A stretch of 64,000 bases of DNA from Svornostia abyssi (GTDB lineage Bacteria; Actinomycetota; Thermoleophilia; Solirubrobacterales; Solirubrobacteraceae), in contig CP088295.1 of assembly GCA_024666565.1 (NCBI GenBank), forward strand, positions 1,798,001 to 1,862,000, written 5' to 3'. Made by a program: the position numbers and the translations under genes. This document shows positions 35,055 to 43,912 of this stretch, piece by piece (the stretch's first letter is position 1; each line of letters opens with the position of its first letter). The notes beneath the pieces were generated by a model. That model was not told the DNA's origin. It worked only from the letters and a program-made list of their open reading frames with translations, and searched no databases.

Positions 35055-35840
35055 TCGAGCTCATCCGCCACCAGCACGGCCGGCGCGTGCGGTCCACGAT
35101 CGTGTGGGGCGTCTCGCTCGGGCTGCTCGGGGTCATGATGGTCGGTGTCTTCAGCACCATCGACGTGGAGACGTTCAGCAAGGCGATTCAGGCCTACCCG
35201 CAGTCGCTGCTCGACGCGTTCGGCATCAGCGCCGAGAGCTTCACCACGCCCCAGGGTTTCATCGCCCGGCGAGCTCATGAGCTTCATGGTGCCGCTGGCG
35301 GTCGGCTTCTACCCGATCCTCGCGGCCGCCCGGGCGATCGCGGGCGCGGAGCAGAACCGCTCGCTCGACGTCATCCTCAGCCAGCCCGTGCCGCGCTGGC
35401 ACCTGCCCGTCGCGACCTTCGCCGCCTTCACGATCGGACTGCTCGAGATGGTGCTGCTGTTCGCCCTCATCACGTGGGCGTCGGCTGTCGCGTTCGGCGT
35501 GGACCTCGACCTGGGCGACATGCTCGCCGGGAGTCTGAACCTCTTGCCGCTCTCGCTGATCTACGGCGCGCTGGCGCTGATCGTCTCCGCGGTGGTCCGC
35601 CAGCCGAGCCTCGTCACCGGCATCGCGGGCGGGGCGCTCGTGCTCGGCTATCTCACTGACGCGGTCGGGAAGATCGCCGCGGACGTCGACTGGATGGCCG
35701 ACATCACGCCGTTCCGGTTCTACGGCTCGGCCATCGAGAACGGCCTGGATGCTGCGGACGTGGGGGTGCTGCTGGCCGGCGCGGTGCTGTTCTGCGTGAT
35801 CTCGATCCCGGTGTTCGCGCGCAAGGACATTCGCGCGTAG
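35051..35840 (+). CDS. ABC exporter permease (frameshifted)
   Basis: The start (MIELIRHQHGRRVRSTIVWG) and a first membrane helix (SLGLLGVMMVGVF) are in one frame. The continuation GELMSFMVPLAVGFYPIL to the end (VISIPVFARKDIRA) is in another. One extra C in the run 35265-35267 explains the switch; without it the join reads GFIAGELMSF. The restored protein has about 262 residues and six membrane segments, as in ABC-2-type permeases. It is coupled to the ATPase gene by ATGA. An assembly error is more likely than decay, because both halves are well conserved. Confidence 0.85.
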
Positions 35841-35843
35841 AGC

Positions 35844-35893
35844 CGGCCGTCCGCGTCACGATGTCTGCACGATACGGGCGCTGCGGACGGCCG
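35844..35893. terminator. Bidirectional terminator hairpin
   Basis: CGGCCGTCCGC (35844-35854) is perfectly complementary to GCGGACGGCCG (35883-35893), 11 base pairs with a 28-base loop. It begins three bases after the permease stop, and its right arm lies within the last codons of the convergent secreted-protein gene. It probably serves both genes. Confidence 0.55.
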
Positions 35894-36440
35894 CCTTCAG
35901 CGCGCCATTGCTGCGCTGCTGCTCCTTCAAGCACGCCGCCTCCTGTGGCGTGCCACCGGCGTTGTTGCTCAGCTTGAAGCTGTAGAGGACGTACCGCCGG
36001 GTCGCGCTGCGCAGCCGCACGGGCGGGCGTGCCACGCCGGCTGCGAGCCGCTGATCGCCCGACGGCCCGAGGTACCAGCGCAGCGCGCCGACGCGCCCCT
36101 GCTGCGTCACGCGGAAGATGCCGTGAATCGAGCCGAACAGGCCTTCGTCTGCAACAGGACGCTTGCGCTGAACCCGCCCGCCGCCGAGCAAGGTCACCGT
36201 GCACACGGTGCCGTCATCGAGCGGGACCGAGCGCTCGTAGCCGGACGGGTTGCCGTTGACGGTCTCACCGCGCTGGAACTCCGAGCTCAGCGTGAATGCC
36301 ACGCGCTCGGTGGGAGAAGCGTGCGCCTGGCCGGAGGCATCGGGTACGCCGAGGGGAACCTGGACGGTCCCTGCGTGCGCCGTGGATGCGGTGAAGAACG
36401 CTGCTGCGACCAGGGCCGCGCACTGTGAGAACCGGAGCAT
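35856..36440 (-). CDS. Secreted hypothetical protein
   Basis: A 194-residue exported protein: signal peptide SQCAALVAAAFFTASTAHA, then a beta-rich domain with FTLSSEFQRGETVNG, GTVCTVTLLGGGRV and ALRWYLGPSGDQRL. The end is a helix-rich segment (QEAACLKEQQRSNGALKAAV) with cysteines Cys in TVCTV and AACLK. I recognise no family. AGG six bases upstream supports ATG 36440. It diverges from the CHASE3-GGDEF gene by 73 bases. Confidence 0.65.
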   Translation of the reverse strand: MLRFSQCAALVAAAFFTASTAHAGTVQVPLGVPDASGQAHASPTERVAFTLSSEFQRGETVNGNPSGYERSVPLDDGTVCTVTLLGGGRVQRKRPVADEGLFGSIHGIFRVTQQGRVGALRWYLGPSGDQRLAAGVARPPVRLRSATRRYVLYSFKLSNNAGGTPQEAACLKEQQRSNGALKAAVRSARIVQTS

Positions 36441-36513
36441 GGAGACCTCAACGAACTCCGAGCAGGGATGTTTCGCGCTGAACCCACAGGTCCCGCGGCC
36501 GACAACCTGGGGG

Positions 36514-38163
36514 ATGACCCGTCGACGGGATCCCGATGACGCGCGCCCGATCGGCGCGGCCTGGCTGGCCGTGCTGGCCGGCACCGCCATGCTTGCGCTC
36601 GCGGTCTCGGTCGGACTCACCGCCGTCGTCCAGATCGGCGCGGCGCGGCAGGCGACCGAGCGCACCGCCGCGGCTCAGCGGATGCTCATCGCGATGCTCG
36701 ACCAGGAGACCGGCCTGCGCGGGTACAACCTCAACGGGCTGGACGAGTTCCTGCGCCCGTACCAGCAGGGCCGGGCCGACTTCGGCCAGGCCCTCAACGA
36801 CTCCCGCTCAGCGATGGAGGGCGACCGCAACGGCCAGGCGCTCCTCGCCGAGCAGGCGCAGATCTCCGACGAGTGGCGGCAACTGGCGTCTGTCGCGGTG
36901 ACACAGGCCCGCCTGCGCGACACCGTGCACGCGGACGCCACCGGCGCCCGGCAGCGCAAGGCCGTCATGGACCGCTTCCGGATCGCGAACACCGACTATC
37001 AGCGCCTGATCGACGAGCGGCGCGAGTCCCGGGAGGCCGGCCTCGCCTGGCTGTCCGCCGGGGTTGTGTTCGCCCTCGCCGTCTTCTTCGCCCTCCTCGG
37101 CGCTGTGGTGCTGCGGCGCCAGCGCCAGGCACGCCGGGCCGCCCGTCGGCGCGAGGCTGCCTACGTCGCCCGCCAGCACGATCTCGGCACCGGGCTGCAG
37201 GTCGCCCGCAGCGAGGAGGAGGCGCACGAAGTCCTCAGCCGCCACCTCGAGCTCAGCGTGCCGGGCAGCGATGCCGCGGTGCTCACGCGCAACAACAGCG
37301 AGAACCGCCTGCTCCTCGCCACCGAGGTCCCGGACGATTCACCGCTGACCGATCGTGTCGCGGACGTCGAGCCGCGGGCGTGCCTGGCCGTCCGCCTGGC
37401 GTCGCGCCGGCACGAGGGGGACGCGGCTGCGCCGTCGGTGCTGCGCTGTGAGGTCTGCGGTGGCCTGGAGGGGCGGGCCGACTGCTCCCCGCTGATCGTG
37501 GGCGGCGAGGTCATCGGCGCGGCCCTCCTCCGCCATCCCGACCCGCTGAGCGAACGCCAGGACCGCGCGGTGGAGGAGTCGGTCGCGCAGGCCGCGCCCG
37601 TGCTGGCGAACCTGCGCAACCTCGCGCTGGCCGAAAGCCGTGCGGCCACCGACGGCCTGACCGGGCTGCCCAACCGCCGGTCGTTCGAAGAGACGCTGAA
37701 GCGGATGGCCGCACAGGCCGGGAGGACGAAGACGCCGCTCTCGGCGCTCGCGCTCGACCTCGATCACTTCAAGAGCGTCAACGACACCCACGGCCACGAG
37801 GTCGGCGACGAGGTGCTCGCGGCGATGGGCGCCCTGCTCGCGGACCTCGTTCGCGCCAGCGACTTCGCGGCGCGGATCGGCGGCGAGGAGTTCGTCGTGC
37901 TCGCACCCGACACCGCGCGCGACGGCGCGGTGGCGCTGGCCGAGACGATCCGCGCGGCGGTCCGCGAGGTCGCCGTCCCCGGCGTGGCGCAGGTCACGGT
38001 GAGCATCGGCGTGGCGTCACTGCCCGAGGACGCGTCGACGCCCTCCGGGCTGCTGCGCGCCGCAGATCGGCTGCTCTACGCGGCGAAGGAACGCGGCCGT
38101 GACCGCGTCGAGGCGAACCTTCCCGTCGGCGAGTCCGAACCGCAGCCCCGCATCACCAGCTAA
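36514..38163 (+). CDS. CHASE3-GAF-GGDEF diguanylate cyclase
   Basis: A 549-residue membrane protein. The first helix (AAWLAVLAGTAMLALAVSVG) is followed by a periplasmic CHASE3 sensor, with the typical MLDQETGLRGYNLNGLDEFL, and a second helix (LSAGVVFALAVFFALLGAVV). A GAF domain contains a cysteine pair (RCEVCGG, ADCSPLIVGGEVIG) as in related cyclases. The GGDEF domain has the active RIGGEEF near residue 455. It makes c-di-GMP in response to an extracellular cue. ATG 36514 follows GGGGG. It ends three bases into the convergent small membrane protein gene. Confidence 0.92.
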   Translation: MTRRRDPDDARPIGAAWLAVLAGTAMLALAVSVGLTAVVQIGAARQATERTAAAQRMLIAMLDQETGLRGYNLNGLDEFLRPYQQGRADFGQALNDSRSAMEGDRNGQALLAEQAQISDEWRQLASVAVTQARLRDTVHADATGARQRKAVMDRFRIANTDYQRLIDERRESREAGLAWLSAGVVFALAVFFALLGAVVLRRQRQARRAARRREAAYVARQHDLGTGLQVARSEEEAHEVLSRHLELSVPGSDAAVLTRNNSENRLLLATEVPDDSPLTDRVADVEPRACLAVRLASRRHEGDAAAPSVLRCEVCGGLEGRADCSPLIVGGEVIGAALLRHPDPLSERQDRAVEESVAQAAPVLANLRNLALAESRAATDGLTGLPNRRSFEETLKRMAAQAGRTKTPLSALALDLDHFKSVNDTHGHEVGDEVLAAMGALLADLVRASDFAARIGGEEFVVLAPDTARDGAVALAETIRAAVREVAVPGVAQVTVSIGVASLPEDASTPSGLLRAADRLLYAAKERGRDRVEANLPVGESEPQPRITS

Positions 38164-38402
38164 AGCGGCAGCTTGCCGCGGCCCTTGCGGCCGGCGTCCG
38201 CGCTGCGCCCGGCGGCCTTCGAGCTGGAGTGAAACGGCTTGGCGAGCCACGTGCCCAGTCGGCCCGGCGCGAGATTGGCGATCCGACCGCCGCTGCCGAA
38301 CGCCTTGTGCGTGGCGCGCTCGGGATGGCGCGACAGGCGCGGCGCGAGGAACGCGAGCACGAGCAGGACGATGCAGATGGCGACGACGACGGCGATGGTC
38401 AT
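38160..38402 (-). CDS. Small single-helix membrane protein
   Basis: An 80-residue protein with one N-terminal helix (TIAVVVAICIVLLVLAFLAP) and a basic, glycine/serine-rich cytosolic tail (FHSSSKAAGRSADAGRKGRG). Small proteins of this type are found in many actinobacteria near signalling genes, without known function. AGGGGT lies close before ATG 38402. The stop overlaps that of the diguanylate cyclase gene by three bases. Confidence 0.6.
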   Translation of the reverse strand: MTIAVVVAICIVLLVLAFLAPRLSRHPERATHKAFGSGGRIANLAPGRLGTWLAKPFHSSSKAAGRSADAGRKGRGKLPL

Positions 38403-38442
38403 ACCCCTGGTGTGCCCGCCACGCGGACACCTGAACCCTGGG

Positions 38443-39189
38443 TCAGGCCGGCGGCTCGCCCGTGAGGTCGGGGACCTCGAACATCCGGGCGAGCGCGACC
38501 CCGACGCGTTCGCGGACAACGCGCGCGCTGCGCAGCACGTGCGCGCGCATGAACGACGCGGCCGCGTCCACGTCGCCGGCGAGCACCGCCGTGAGGATCT
38601 CCGCGTGCTCGGCGAAGGTCGCACGGATCCGCTCGTCGGTCGTGAAGTCGTGGATGCGCAGCAGCCGGATCCGGTCGTTGAGATCGCGCAGGAGGCGCTC
38701 GGCGGTCTCGTGCCCGCTCGCGGCCGCGACGCGCTGGTGGAAGTCCTCGTCGGCGTGGACGAAGTCCGGGCCGTGCAGGGTGGCGCGGCCCTCGTGCCAG
38801 TCGGTCGTGAGCGTCGCCCAGTCGGCCTGCAGCTCCTCGAGCGCGCCGCGGTCGCCGTCGGCTGCGGCCCGCGCGACGAGGAGTTCCTCGATGACCACAC
38901 GGACGTCGTAGAGCTCCCGCATCTGCCGGACGCTCGGGACGGCGGGGCGCAGGCCGCCGGACGGGTCACGCTCGAGGTGGCCGTCGCCCTCCAGGCGGCG
39001 CAGCGCCTCGCGGATCGGCGTGCGGCTGGTCCCGTGCTCGGCGGACAGCTGGAGTTCGACGAGCCGCTGGCCGACCGGGAACTCGCCGCGCAGCAGGCGG
39101 TCGCGGATCTCCAGGTACACGCGTTCGGCGCGCGAGACGCCACCCGCGCGCCCGCGGCCCTGTCGGTTGTCGGCGGAGGGTGCGCTCAC
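38443..39189 (-). CDS. GntR/FadR-type (FCD) transcriptional regulator
   Basis: About 248 residues. The winged helix is [20 protein letters not shown] followed by [20 protein letters not shown]. The FCD effector domain has the metal-ligand pattern: [12 protein letters not shown] and a later [15 protein letters not shown] 39189 is preferred to ATG 39237, which lies inside the operator-like word GTTGCATACAG. It diverges from the hydrolase/permease pair, whose promoter region has a second copy of the same word. It therefore probably controls itself and that pair, releasing DNA on binding a small carboxylate or urea derivative. Confidence 0.88.
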   Translation of the reverse strand: MSAPSADNRQGRGRAGGVSRAERVYLEIRDRLLRGEFPVGQRLVELQLSAEHGTSRTPIREALRRLEGDGHLERDPSGGLRPAVPSVRQMRELYDVRVVIEELLVARAAADGDRGALEELQADWATLTTDWHEGRATLHGPDFVHADEDFHQRVAAASGHETAERLLRDLNDRIRLLRIHDFTTDERIRATFAEHAEILTAVLAGDVDAAASFMRAHVLRSARVVRERVGVALARMFEVPDLTGEPPA

Positions 39190-39230
39190 CCGGGTGATGC
39201 TAGGGACGTCGGGAGCGTGCCGCGAGCTGG

Positions 39231-39241
39231 GTTGCATACAG
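39231..39241. promoter_or_regulatory. Operator-like word, copy 1
   Basis: GTTGCATACAG has partial dyad symmetry (TGnATnCA) like FCD-type GntR operators. It lies 42 bases upstream of the GntR GTG start. An identical 11-base word occurs 199 bases away at 39430-39440, in the same orientation and followed by CC in both cases. Confidence 0.5.
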
Positions 39242-39271
39242 CCCTGTGTGCGGCGAGTCCCCCCAGTTCCG

Positions 39272-39334
39272 GGGATTTTGCCTGCTCAGGGCGGGTTCCG
39301 GCCGCTCGGAACCCCTGGAAACGCCCAAAATCCT
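39272..39334 (+). ncRNA. Candidate structured leader RNA upstream of the hydrolase/permease operon
   Basis: Three nested helices can form. P1 pairs GGATTTTG (39273-39280) with CAAAATCC (39326-39333), plus a G-U pair. P2 pairs GGCG (39290-39293) with CGCC (39322-39325). P3 pairs GGTTCCG (39294-39300) with CGGAACC (39307-39313) around a six-base loop. Internal strands 39281-39289 and 39314-39321 are unpaired. It lies in the 287-base gap upstream of the isochorismatase-fold gene. It matches no riboswitch consensus I know, and function as an RNA is an inference. Confidence 0.4.
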
Positions 39335-39429
39335 GGCGCTGCGTCGAAAAGGGTTGGGACCAAGTGTCCAATGCGCCAGCTCCGGCCCGAACGTAGCGTG
39401 CTGCCCGTCGGCCCCCGGCCGTCGACGAC

Positions 39430-39440
39430 GTTGCATACAG
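39430..39440. promoter_or_regulatory. Operator-like word, copy 2
   Basis: This is the second identical copy of GTTGCATACAG, 36 bases before the hydrolase ATG. The pairing of copies next to both divergent genes is what one expects for a regulator controlling itself and its target. Confidence 0.5.
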
Positions 39441-39475
39441 CCAGGCCGGTCGCACCTGCCCATCCGGAGCCGCCC

Positions 39476-40180
39476 ATGACACCACCACCCACCGCGAGCG
39501 TTCCGGCAGAGCCGTACGCCTACGAGTTCGACCCCGCCACGACCGCGCTCGTGATCATCGACATGCAGCGGGACTTCCTCGAACCCGAGGGCTTCGGCGA
39601 GATGCTCGGCAACGACGTCAGCCTGCTCGCGAAGACCGTCGAGCCCCTGCAGAAGGTCCTCGGGGCCGCGCGTGACCTCGGGATGCTCGTCATCCACACG
39701 CGCGAGGGCCACCGCCCCGACCTCACCGACCTGCCGCCGAGCAAGCGCGATCGCGGCAAGGGCGAGAAGACCATCGGGAGCCCCGGTCCGAAGGGCCGCA
39801 TCCTCGTCCGCGGCGAGTTCGGCCACGACATCATCGACGACCTCGCCCCGATCGAGGGCGAAGCGGTGCTCGACAAGCCCGGCAAGGGCGCGTTCTACGC
39901 GACCGACCTCGAGCTGCTGCTGAAGAACAACGGCATCACCCATCTGATCGTCACCGGCGTCACGACGGAGGTGTGCGTGCACACCACCACCCGTGAGGCC
40001 AACGACCGCGGTTTCGAGTGCCTCGTGCTCTCGGACTGCACGGGGAGCTACTTCCCCGAGTTCCATGAGATGGCCCTGAAGATGATCTCCGCGCAGGGCG
40101 GGATCTTCGGCTGGGTCGCCGATTCGGAGGCGCTGCTCTCAGCGCTTCCCGTTCCGTCCACCGCGAGTCAGGGAGCCTGA
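39476..40180 (+). CDS. Isochorismatase-fold cysteine hydrolase, biuret-amidohydrolase-like
   Basis: A 234-residue amidohydrolase. The catalytic triad is Asp29 (VIIDMQRDF), Lys134 ([13 protein letters not shown]) and Cys167 ([13 protein letters not shown]). Phrases [31 protein letters not shown] and [14 protein letters not shown] follow the subgroup that includes biuret hydrolase (biuret to allophanate and ammonia), but related ureide hydrolases share them. GGAG eight bases upstream supports ATG 39476. The permease follows after three bases, so import and hydrolysis of one nitrogen compound is likely. The gene is preceded by the structured-leader candidate and a GntR operator-like site. Confidence 0.82.
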   Translation: MTPPPTASVPAEPYAYEFDPATTALVIIDMQRDFLEPEGFGEMLGNDVSLLAKTVEPLQKVLGAARDLGMLVIHTREGHRPDLTDLPPSKRDRGKGEKTIGSPGPKGRILVRGEFGHDIIDDLAPIEGEAVLDKPGKGAFYATDLELLLKNNGITHLIVTGVTTEVCVHTTTREANDRGFECLVLSDCTGSYFPEFHEMALKMISAQGGIFGWVADSEALLSALPVPSTASQGA

Positions 40181-40183
40181 TCC

Positions 40184-41818
40184 GTGTCTGCTGCCGCACC
40201 CACTCCATCGCTCCCCTTGTGGACGCGTGGAGATCTGAACGCCTTCTTCGGGCTGTTCATCAACATGCTGGTCAACGTCATCGTCCTCTCGGGGCTCTGC
40301 ATCGGCGTGGTGCAGATCCCGGCCGATGACGTCACCGGAACGATCCTCCCGGCGCTCGGCGTCGGGCTCCTCGTCGGCAACATCTACTACTTCTACCTCG
40401 CGCGTCAGCTGGCGGCGAAGACCGGTCGAACGGACGTCACCGCGCTGCCGTACGGGCCATCGGTGCCGCACATGTTCATCGTCGCGCTGGTGATCATGCT
40501 GCCGACGTTCCTGGCGACGAAGGACCCGATCGCCGCGTGGTCGGCGGGTCTCGCGTGGTGCTTCATCATCGGCATCATCGTCCTGATCGGCGCGTTCGTC
40601 GGGCCGTACATCCGCAAGTTCACCCCGACGGCCGCGATGCTCGGCACTCTCGCCGGCATCTCGATCACGTTCATCTCCATGGGCCCGGCGGCCCAGATGT
40701 GGGAGGCCGCGTGGATCGCGCTGCCGGTGCTCGCGATCATCATCATCGGCTTCATCGCCGACGTGAAGCTCCCGGGCAACTTCCCGGTGGGCCTCGCAGC
40801 GCTGCTCGTCGGCACCGCGCTCGGCTGGGCCGGCGGCTTCATGGAGACCGCGGCGGTGGGTGACGCGGCGGAGTCGATCGCGATCGGCATCCCGTCGCTG
40901 AACATCGACCTGCTGATGGACGGTCTCGGCGACATCTCGCCGCTGCTGGCCACGGCGATCCCGCTGGGGATCTACAACTTCACCGAAGCCATGTCGAACG
41001 TGGAATCGGCGAAGTCCGCGGGCGACGACTACCCGCTGCGGTCGGTGCTCCTCGCCGACGGCACCGGCGCCATCGTCGGCTCCGCGCTCGGCAGCCCGTT
41101 CCCGCCCGCCGTCTACATCGGACACCCGGGCTGGAAGGCGTCGGGCGGCCGGGTCAGCTACTCGCTGGCCACCGGCATCCTGATCTTCGCCCTGTGCACG
41201 CTGTCGCTGTTCCCGCTGCTCGGAGCGATCCTGCCGATCCCGGCGATCGTGCCGATCCTGCTGTTCATCGGCCTCGTGATCGGCGCCCAGGCGTTCAGCG
41301 CGGTGCCGAAGGCGTACTACCCGGCGATCGTGCTGGCGATGGTGCCGAACATCGCGTCGTGGGCGACGACGCAGATCAACAACACCCTCGCCGCAGGAGG
41401 CACGTCGGCAGACGAGATCGGGTTCGCCACCATCGCGCAGGGCGGCACGAACTTCGAGGGCCTGCTGCTCCTCGGATCCGGCGCGGTCCTCGCGGGCATG
41501 GTGCTCGGCGCGATCGCGGTCTTCATGATCGATCGCAACTTCCTGTGGGCCGCCGGCTACTGCTTCGCGGGTGCCGCATTGGCGCTCGTCGGGCTGATCC
41601 ATGGCGAGGAGGTGAAGTTCTTCGCGCCGATCGAAGTGCCGCTGGGCTACGCCTTCATGGGCTTGGTGTGCATCGCCTTCTACTTCCTGAAGGTGCCGCC
41701 GCGGGCGCGTGACAAGGACGACCCGCTTGACCTGGAACTCGGCGACGCCGGGGTGGAACCCGCCGAGCTCCTTTCGCCCATGCCCCCGGAGAAGAAGGAG
41801 GCGCCCGCTCCGGCCTGA
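40184..41818 (+). CDS. NCS2/AzgA-like nucleobase-type permease
   Basis: A 544-residue integral membrane protein with about 13 hydrophobic helices. It opens LNAFFGLFINMLVNVIVLSG and includes DVTALPYGPSVPHMFIVAL. Its later segments include IYNFTEAMSNVESAKSAGDD and the helix break ALGSPFPPAVYIGHPGWK. These match the xanthine/uracil permease-like (NCS2/AGZA) group, whose substrates include purines and related ureides. GTG 40184 is three bases after the hydrolase stop with GGGAG at a good distance, so the pair is one operon. The substrate is probably that of the hydrolase. Confidence 0.85.
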   Translation: MSAAAPTPSLPLWTRGDLNAFFGLFINMLVNVIVLSGLCIGVVQIPADDVTGTILPALGVGLLVGNIYYFYLARQLAAKTGRTDVTALPYGPSVPHMFIVALVIMLPTFLATKDPIAAWSAGLAWCFIIGIIVLIGAFVGPYIRKFTPTAAMLGTLAGISITFISMGPAAQMWEAAWIALPVLAIIIIGFIADVKLPGNFPVGLAALLVGTALGWAGGFMETAAVGDAAESIAIGIPSLNIDLLMDGLGDISPLLATAIPLGIYNFTEAMSNVESAKSAGDDYPLRSVLLADGTGAIVGSALGSPFPPAVYIGHPGWKASGGRVSYSLATGILIFALCTLSLFPLLGAILPIPAIVPILLFIGLVIGAQAFSAVPKAYYPAIVLAMVPNIASWATTQINNTLAAGGTSADEIGFATIAQGGTNFEGLLLLGSGAVLAGMVLGAIAVFMIDRNFLWAAGYCFAGAALALVGLIHGEEVKFFAPIEVPLGYAFMGLVCIAFYFLKVPPRARDKDDPLDLELGDAGVEPAELLSPMPPEKKEAPAPA

Positions 41819-41849
41819 TCGCAACACTGGACCTCACTCGAATGCCGGT

Positions 41850-41876
41850 GCCGGCCCCGCCATGTGCGGGGCCGGC
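41850..41876. terminator. Bidirectional terminator between permease and heliorhodopsin
   Basis: GCCGGCCCCGC (41850-41860) and GCGGGGCCGGC (41866-41876) form a perfect 11-pair stem with the loop CATGT. On the plus strand it is followed by GTCGTTT, a short T-rich tail. It separates the convergent permease and heliorhodopsin genes. Confidence 0.8.
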
Positions 41877-41889
41877 GTCGTTTCCGGGG

Positions 41890-42686
41890 TCAGCCCGCGA
41901 GCGTGCCGCCGAAGACCTGCCAGGCCAGCGCACTCTTCGCGACGAGGCTGAGGACGAGGTAGACCCGCTCGCCGTACACGTAGTTCGCCCACCGGCCCCG
42001 CCCGCGGTACTGGAGCCACTGGTTGAGCGCGAAGCTGTTGAACAGCAGGAACAGCGTCACGAAGATGGCGAAGACGAACGTCGGGACGCTGTCGGTCTCG
42101 GACTGCGAGACCGCCAGTTGCAGCGTGATCGCGATCCACGGCACGGCACCCGCCACGCAGCCGAACCAGAACGGCCGCCAGTCCGGCACCTCACCCGGCC
42201 GGTTCGTGCGCTCCATGAGCCAGCCGAAGAGGATCATCGCCGTGTTGACGCCGAAGATCGCGATGAGGGCCGTGGCGTCTGAGGTGCCGCTCAGCATCGC
42301 GATGAGCACGACCATCAGCGATGCGCTGACCGAGTACTCGAGCCAGCGCGCGGGGTTCACGCCCTGCAGCAGGCTGTCCTCGTACCAGCGGCGCAACGGC
42401 CCGGCCATCAGGCCGTGATCGACAGCCGCGAGGGCGAGGAACAGCGCGACGGCGGGCGCGACGGGGAGATCCCACAGCACGGTGCTCCCCATCTCCGCGT
42501 CACTGCCCGGGGCCCCTCGAGGAACCCTGCGGTGACCGGGAGGGTCACGTCGGCGGAGAGCAGCAGAATCGCGACGGCCTGCGCGGCGTGGACGAGCGCG
42601 AGGGCCGCGTTGAACGGCCGCAGGCCCCGGAGGATCTCGTCGCGTGGCTGATCTGGGATCGCGGCGGAGCGGTGCATGGTGGCCAT
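41890..42686 (-). CDS. Heliorhodopsin (frameshifted)
   Basis: One missing base in the run 42506-42516 splits the gene; restored, it encodes about 265 residues with seven membrane helices. The retinal Schiff-base lysine is Lys251 in VLSLVAKSALAWQ and the counter-ion is Glu117 in ARWLEYSVSAS. Their spacing of 134 equals that of E107 and K241 in reference heliorhodopsin 48C12. His33 (ALVHAAQ) and His91 (VDHGLM) match its internal histidines. IFGVNTAMILFGWLMERTN and YVYGERVYLVLSLV are also family hallmarks. Type-1 rhodopsin motifs are absent. The start could be ATG 42686 or 42677. Proposed roles are light sensing, or enzyme and membrane regulation. It needs retinal. Confidence 0.9.
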
Positions 42687-42720
42687 CCTGACCACCTACC
42701 CGCCCCGCCGCGGCACAACC

Positions 42721-43704
42721 TCAGTCGTCGCGCCCCTTGGCGCGCCGCGCCTCGACCTGCAGGCGCCCGTACGACTTGCCCCGCTCCTCGCGCTGGCGGG
42801 CGGCCGCGCGCCGGTCCTCGATCCACTGCTGTTCACGCACGAGCTTGCGCCACGCCTCGACCCGGACGGGGTCGACGGTGTCCCGGACCGCGCAGCCCGG
42901 CTCGGTGATGTGCGCGCAGTCCGGGAACCGGCAGCGCAGCGCGAGCTCCTCGATGTCGGTGAACGTCTCGCCGACGCCGTCCCACAATCCGACCTCCCGG
43001 ATGCCGGGCGTGTCGAGCAGCAGCGCGCCGTTCGGCAGCGTGATGAGCTCGCGGGTCACCGTGGTGTGGCGGCCGCGGTCGTCCTCGGCGCGCACCGCGG
43101 CGGTCGCCTGCCGCTCCTCGCCGAGCAGCGCGTTGACGAGCGTCGACTTTCCTGCGCCGCTGACCCCGAGGAGCACGATGGTCTCGCCGGGACGCAGCAA
43201 CGTCCGCAGGGCACCCAGGCCTTCGCCGGTCTTGGCGCACACCGCCAGACCCTCCAGGAGGCCGAGCTGCCGGGCCAGCGCCGCGGCGGTCTCGTCCCCG
43301 CCGTCGTCGGCACGGTCGGCCTTGGTCAGGACGAGTGTCGCCGGCACGTCGTCGGCGGACGCCAGCGCGACGAGGCGCTCGGCCCGCCGCGTGTTGGGCT
43401 CGGGCAGCGGCTCGACGATCAACGCGAGGTCGACGTTGGCCGCGAGGACCTGGGCGTCGGTGACCTCGCCCGGGGCGCGGCGGATGATCGTGCCGCGGCG
43501 TTCGAGGATGTGCGCGATCGCGCCGCCCTCGTCGAGGGCGACCCAGTCGCCGGTGACCGGCGTCCCCGTTTCTCGGAGCCGCCCGCGTGCGGGCGCGAGC
43601 CGGGGTGGGCCGTCGTCTCCGGCCGGTTGCACGAGCCATTGCTCGGTGTGCTGCGCGACCACGCGCGCGAGCACGTGGTCAGGTGGGACTACAGGAAGTG
43701 ACAC
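42721..43704 (-). CDS. rsgA: Ribosome small-subunit-dependent GTPase RsgA
   Basis: A 327-residue circularly permuted GTPase that assists late 30S maturation. Order of motifs: OB-fold N-terminus (VTGDWVALDEGGAIAHI), G4 VLTKAD, G1 GVSGAGKSTLVNALLG, G2 region RGRHTTVTREL and G3 LLDTPGIREVGL. The C-terminal zinc site is RCRFPDCAHITEPGC. The basic tail ends REERGKSYGRLQVEARR. GTG 43704 has GGAG upstream. It precedes the heliorhodopsin gene on the same strand by 35 bases, so they may be co-transcribed. Confidence 0.95.
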   Translation of the reverse strand: MSLPVVPPDHVLARVVAQHTEQWLVQPAGDDGPPRLAPARGRLRETGTPVTGDWVALDEGGAIAHILERRGTIIRRAPGEVTDAQVLAANVDLALIVEPLPEPNTRRAERLVALASADDVPATLVLTKADRADDGGDETAAALARQLGLLEGLAVCAKTGEGLGALRTLLRPGETIVLLGVSGAGKSTLVNALLGEERQATAAVRAEDDRGRHTTVTRELITLPNGALLLDTPGIREVGLWDGVGETFTDIEELALRCRFPDCAHITEPGCAVRDTVDPVRVEAWRKLVREQQWIEDRRAAARQREERGKSYGRLQVEARRAKGRDD

Positions 43705-43912
43705 TGGAGGTTCTCCACATCGTCGTCAACGGTTGCAGGTCGCGGGGGCGCGACGGACCGGTGACGGTCCGCGCGCCCGGTCAGGCGACCGTGGCGGCGT
43801 GCGACGTGGTGTGGAGGCGAGGTGACATCCGCGACCCAGGGTAGCCGGGAAAGCCCCGGCGCTCAACCACGCTGCGCTCTACGGCCAAATCGTGCAACCC
43901 TGTGCCGTCGAT

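Noticed and set aside
35265..35267. Programmed frameshift in the ABC permease
   Set aside because: No slippery heptamer with a following pseudoknot is apparent, and similar C/G-run shifts occur in seven unrelated genes, so sequence error is simpler.
39241..39475. Guanidine or purine riboswitch
   Set aside because: The helix layout and loops do not match those consensus structures; only an unclassified structured leader is supported.
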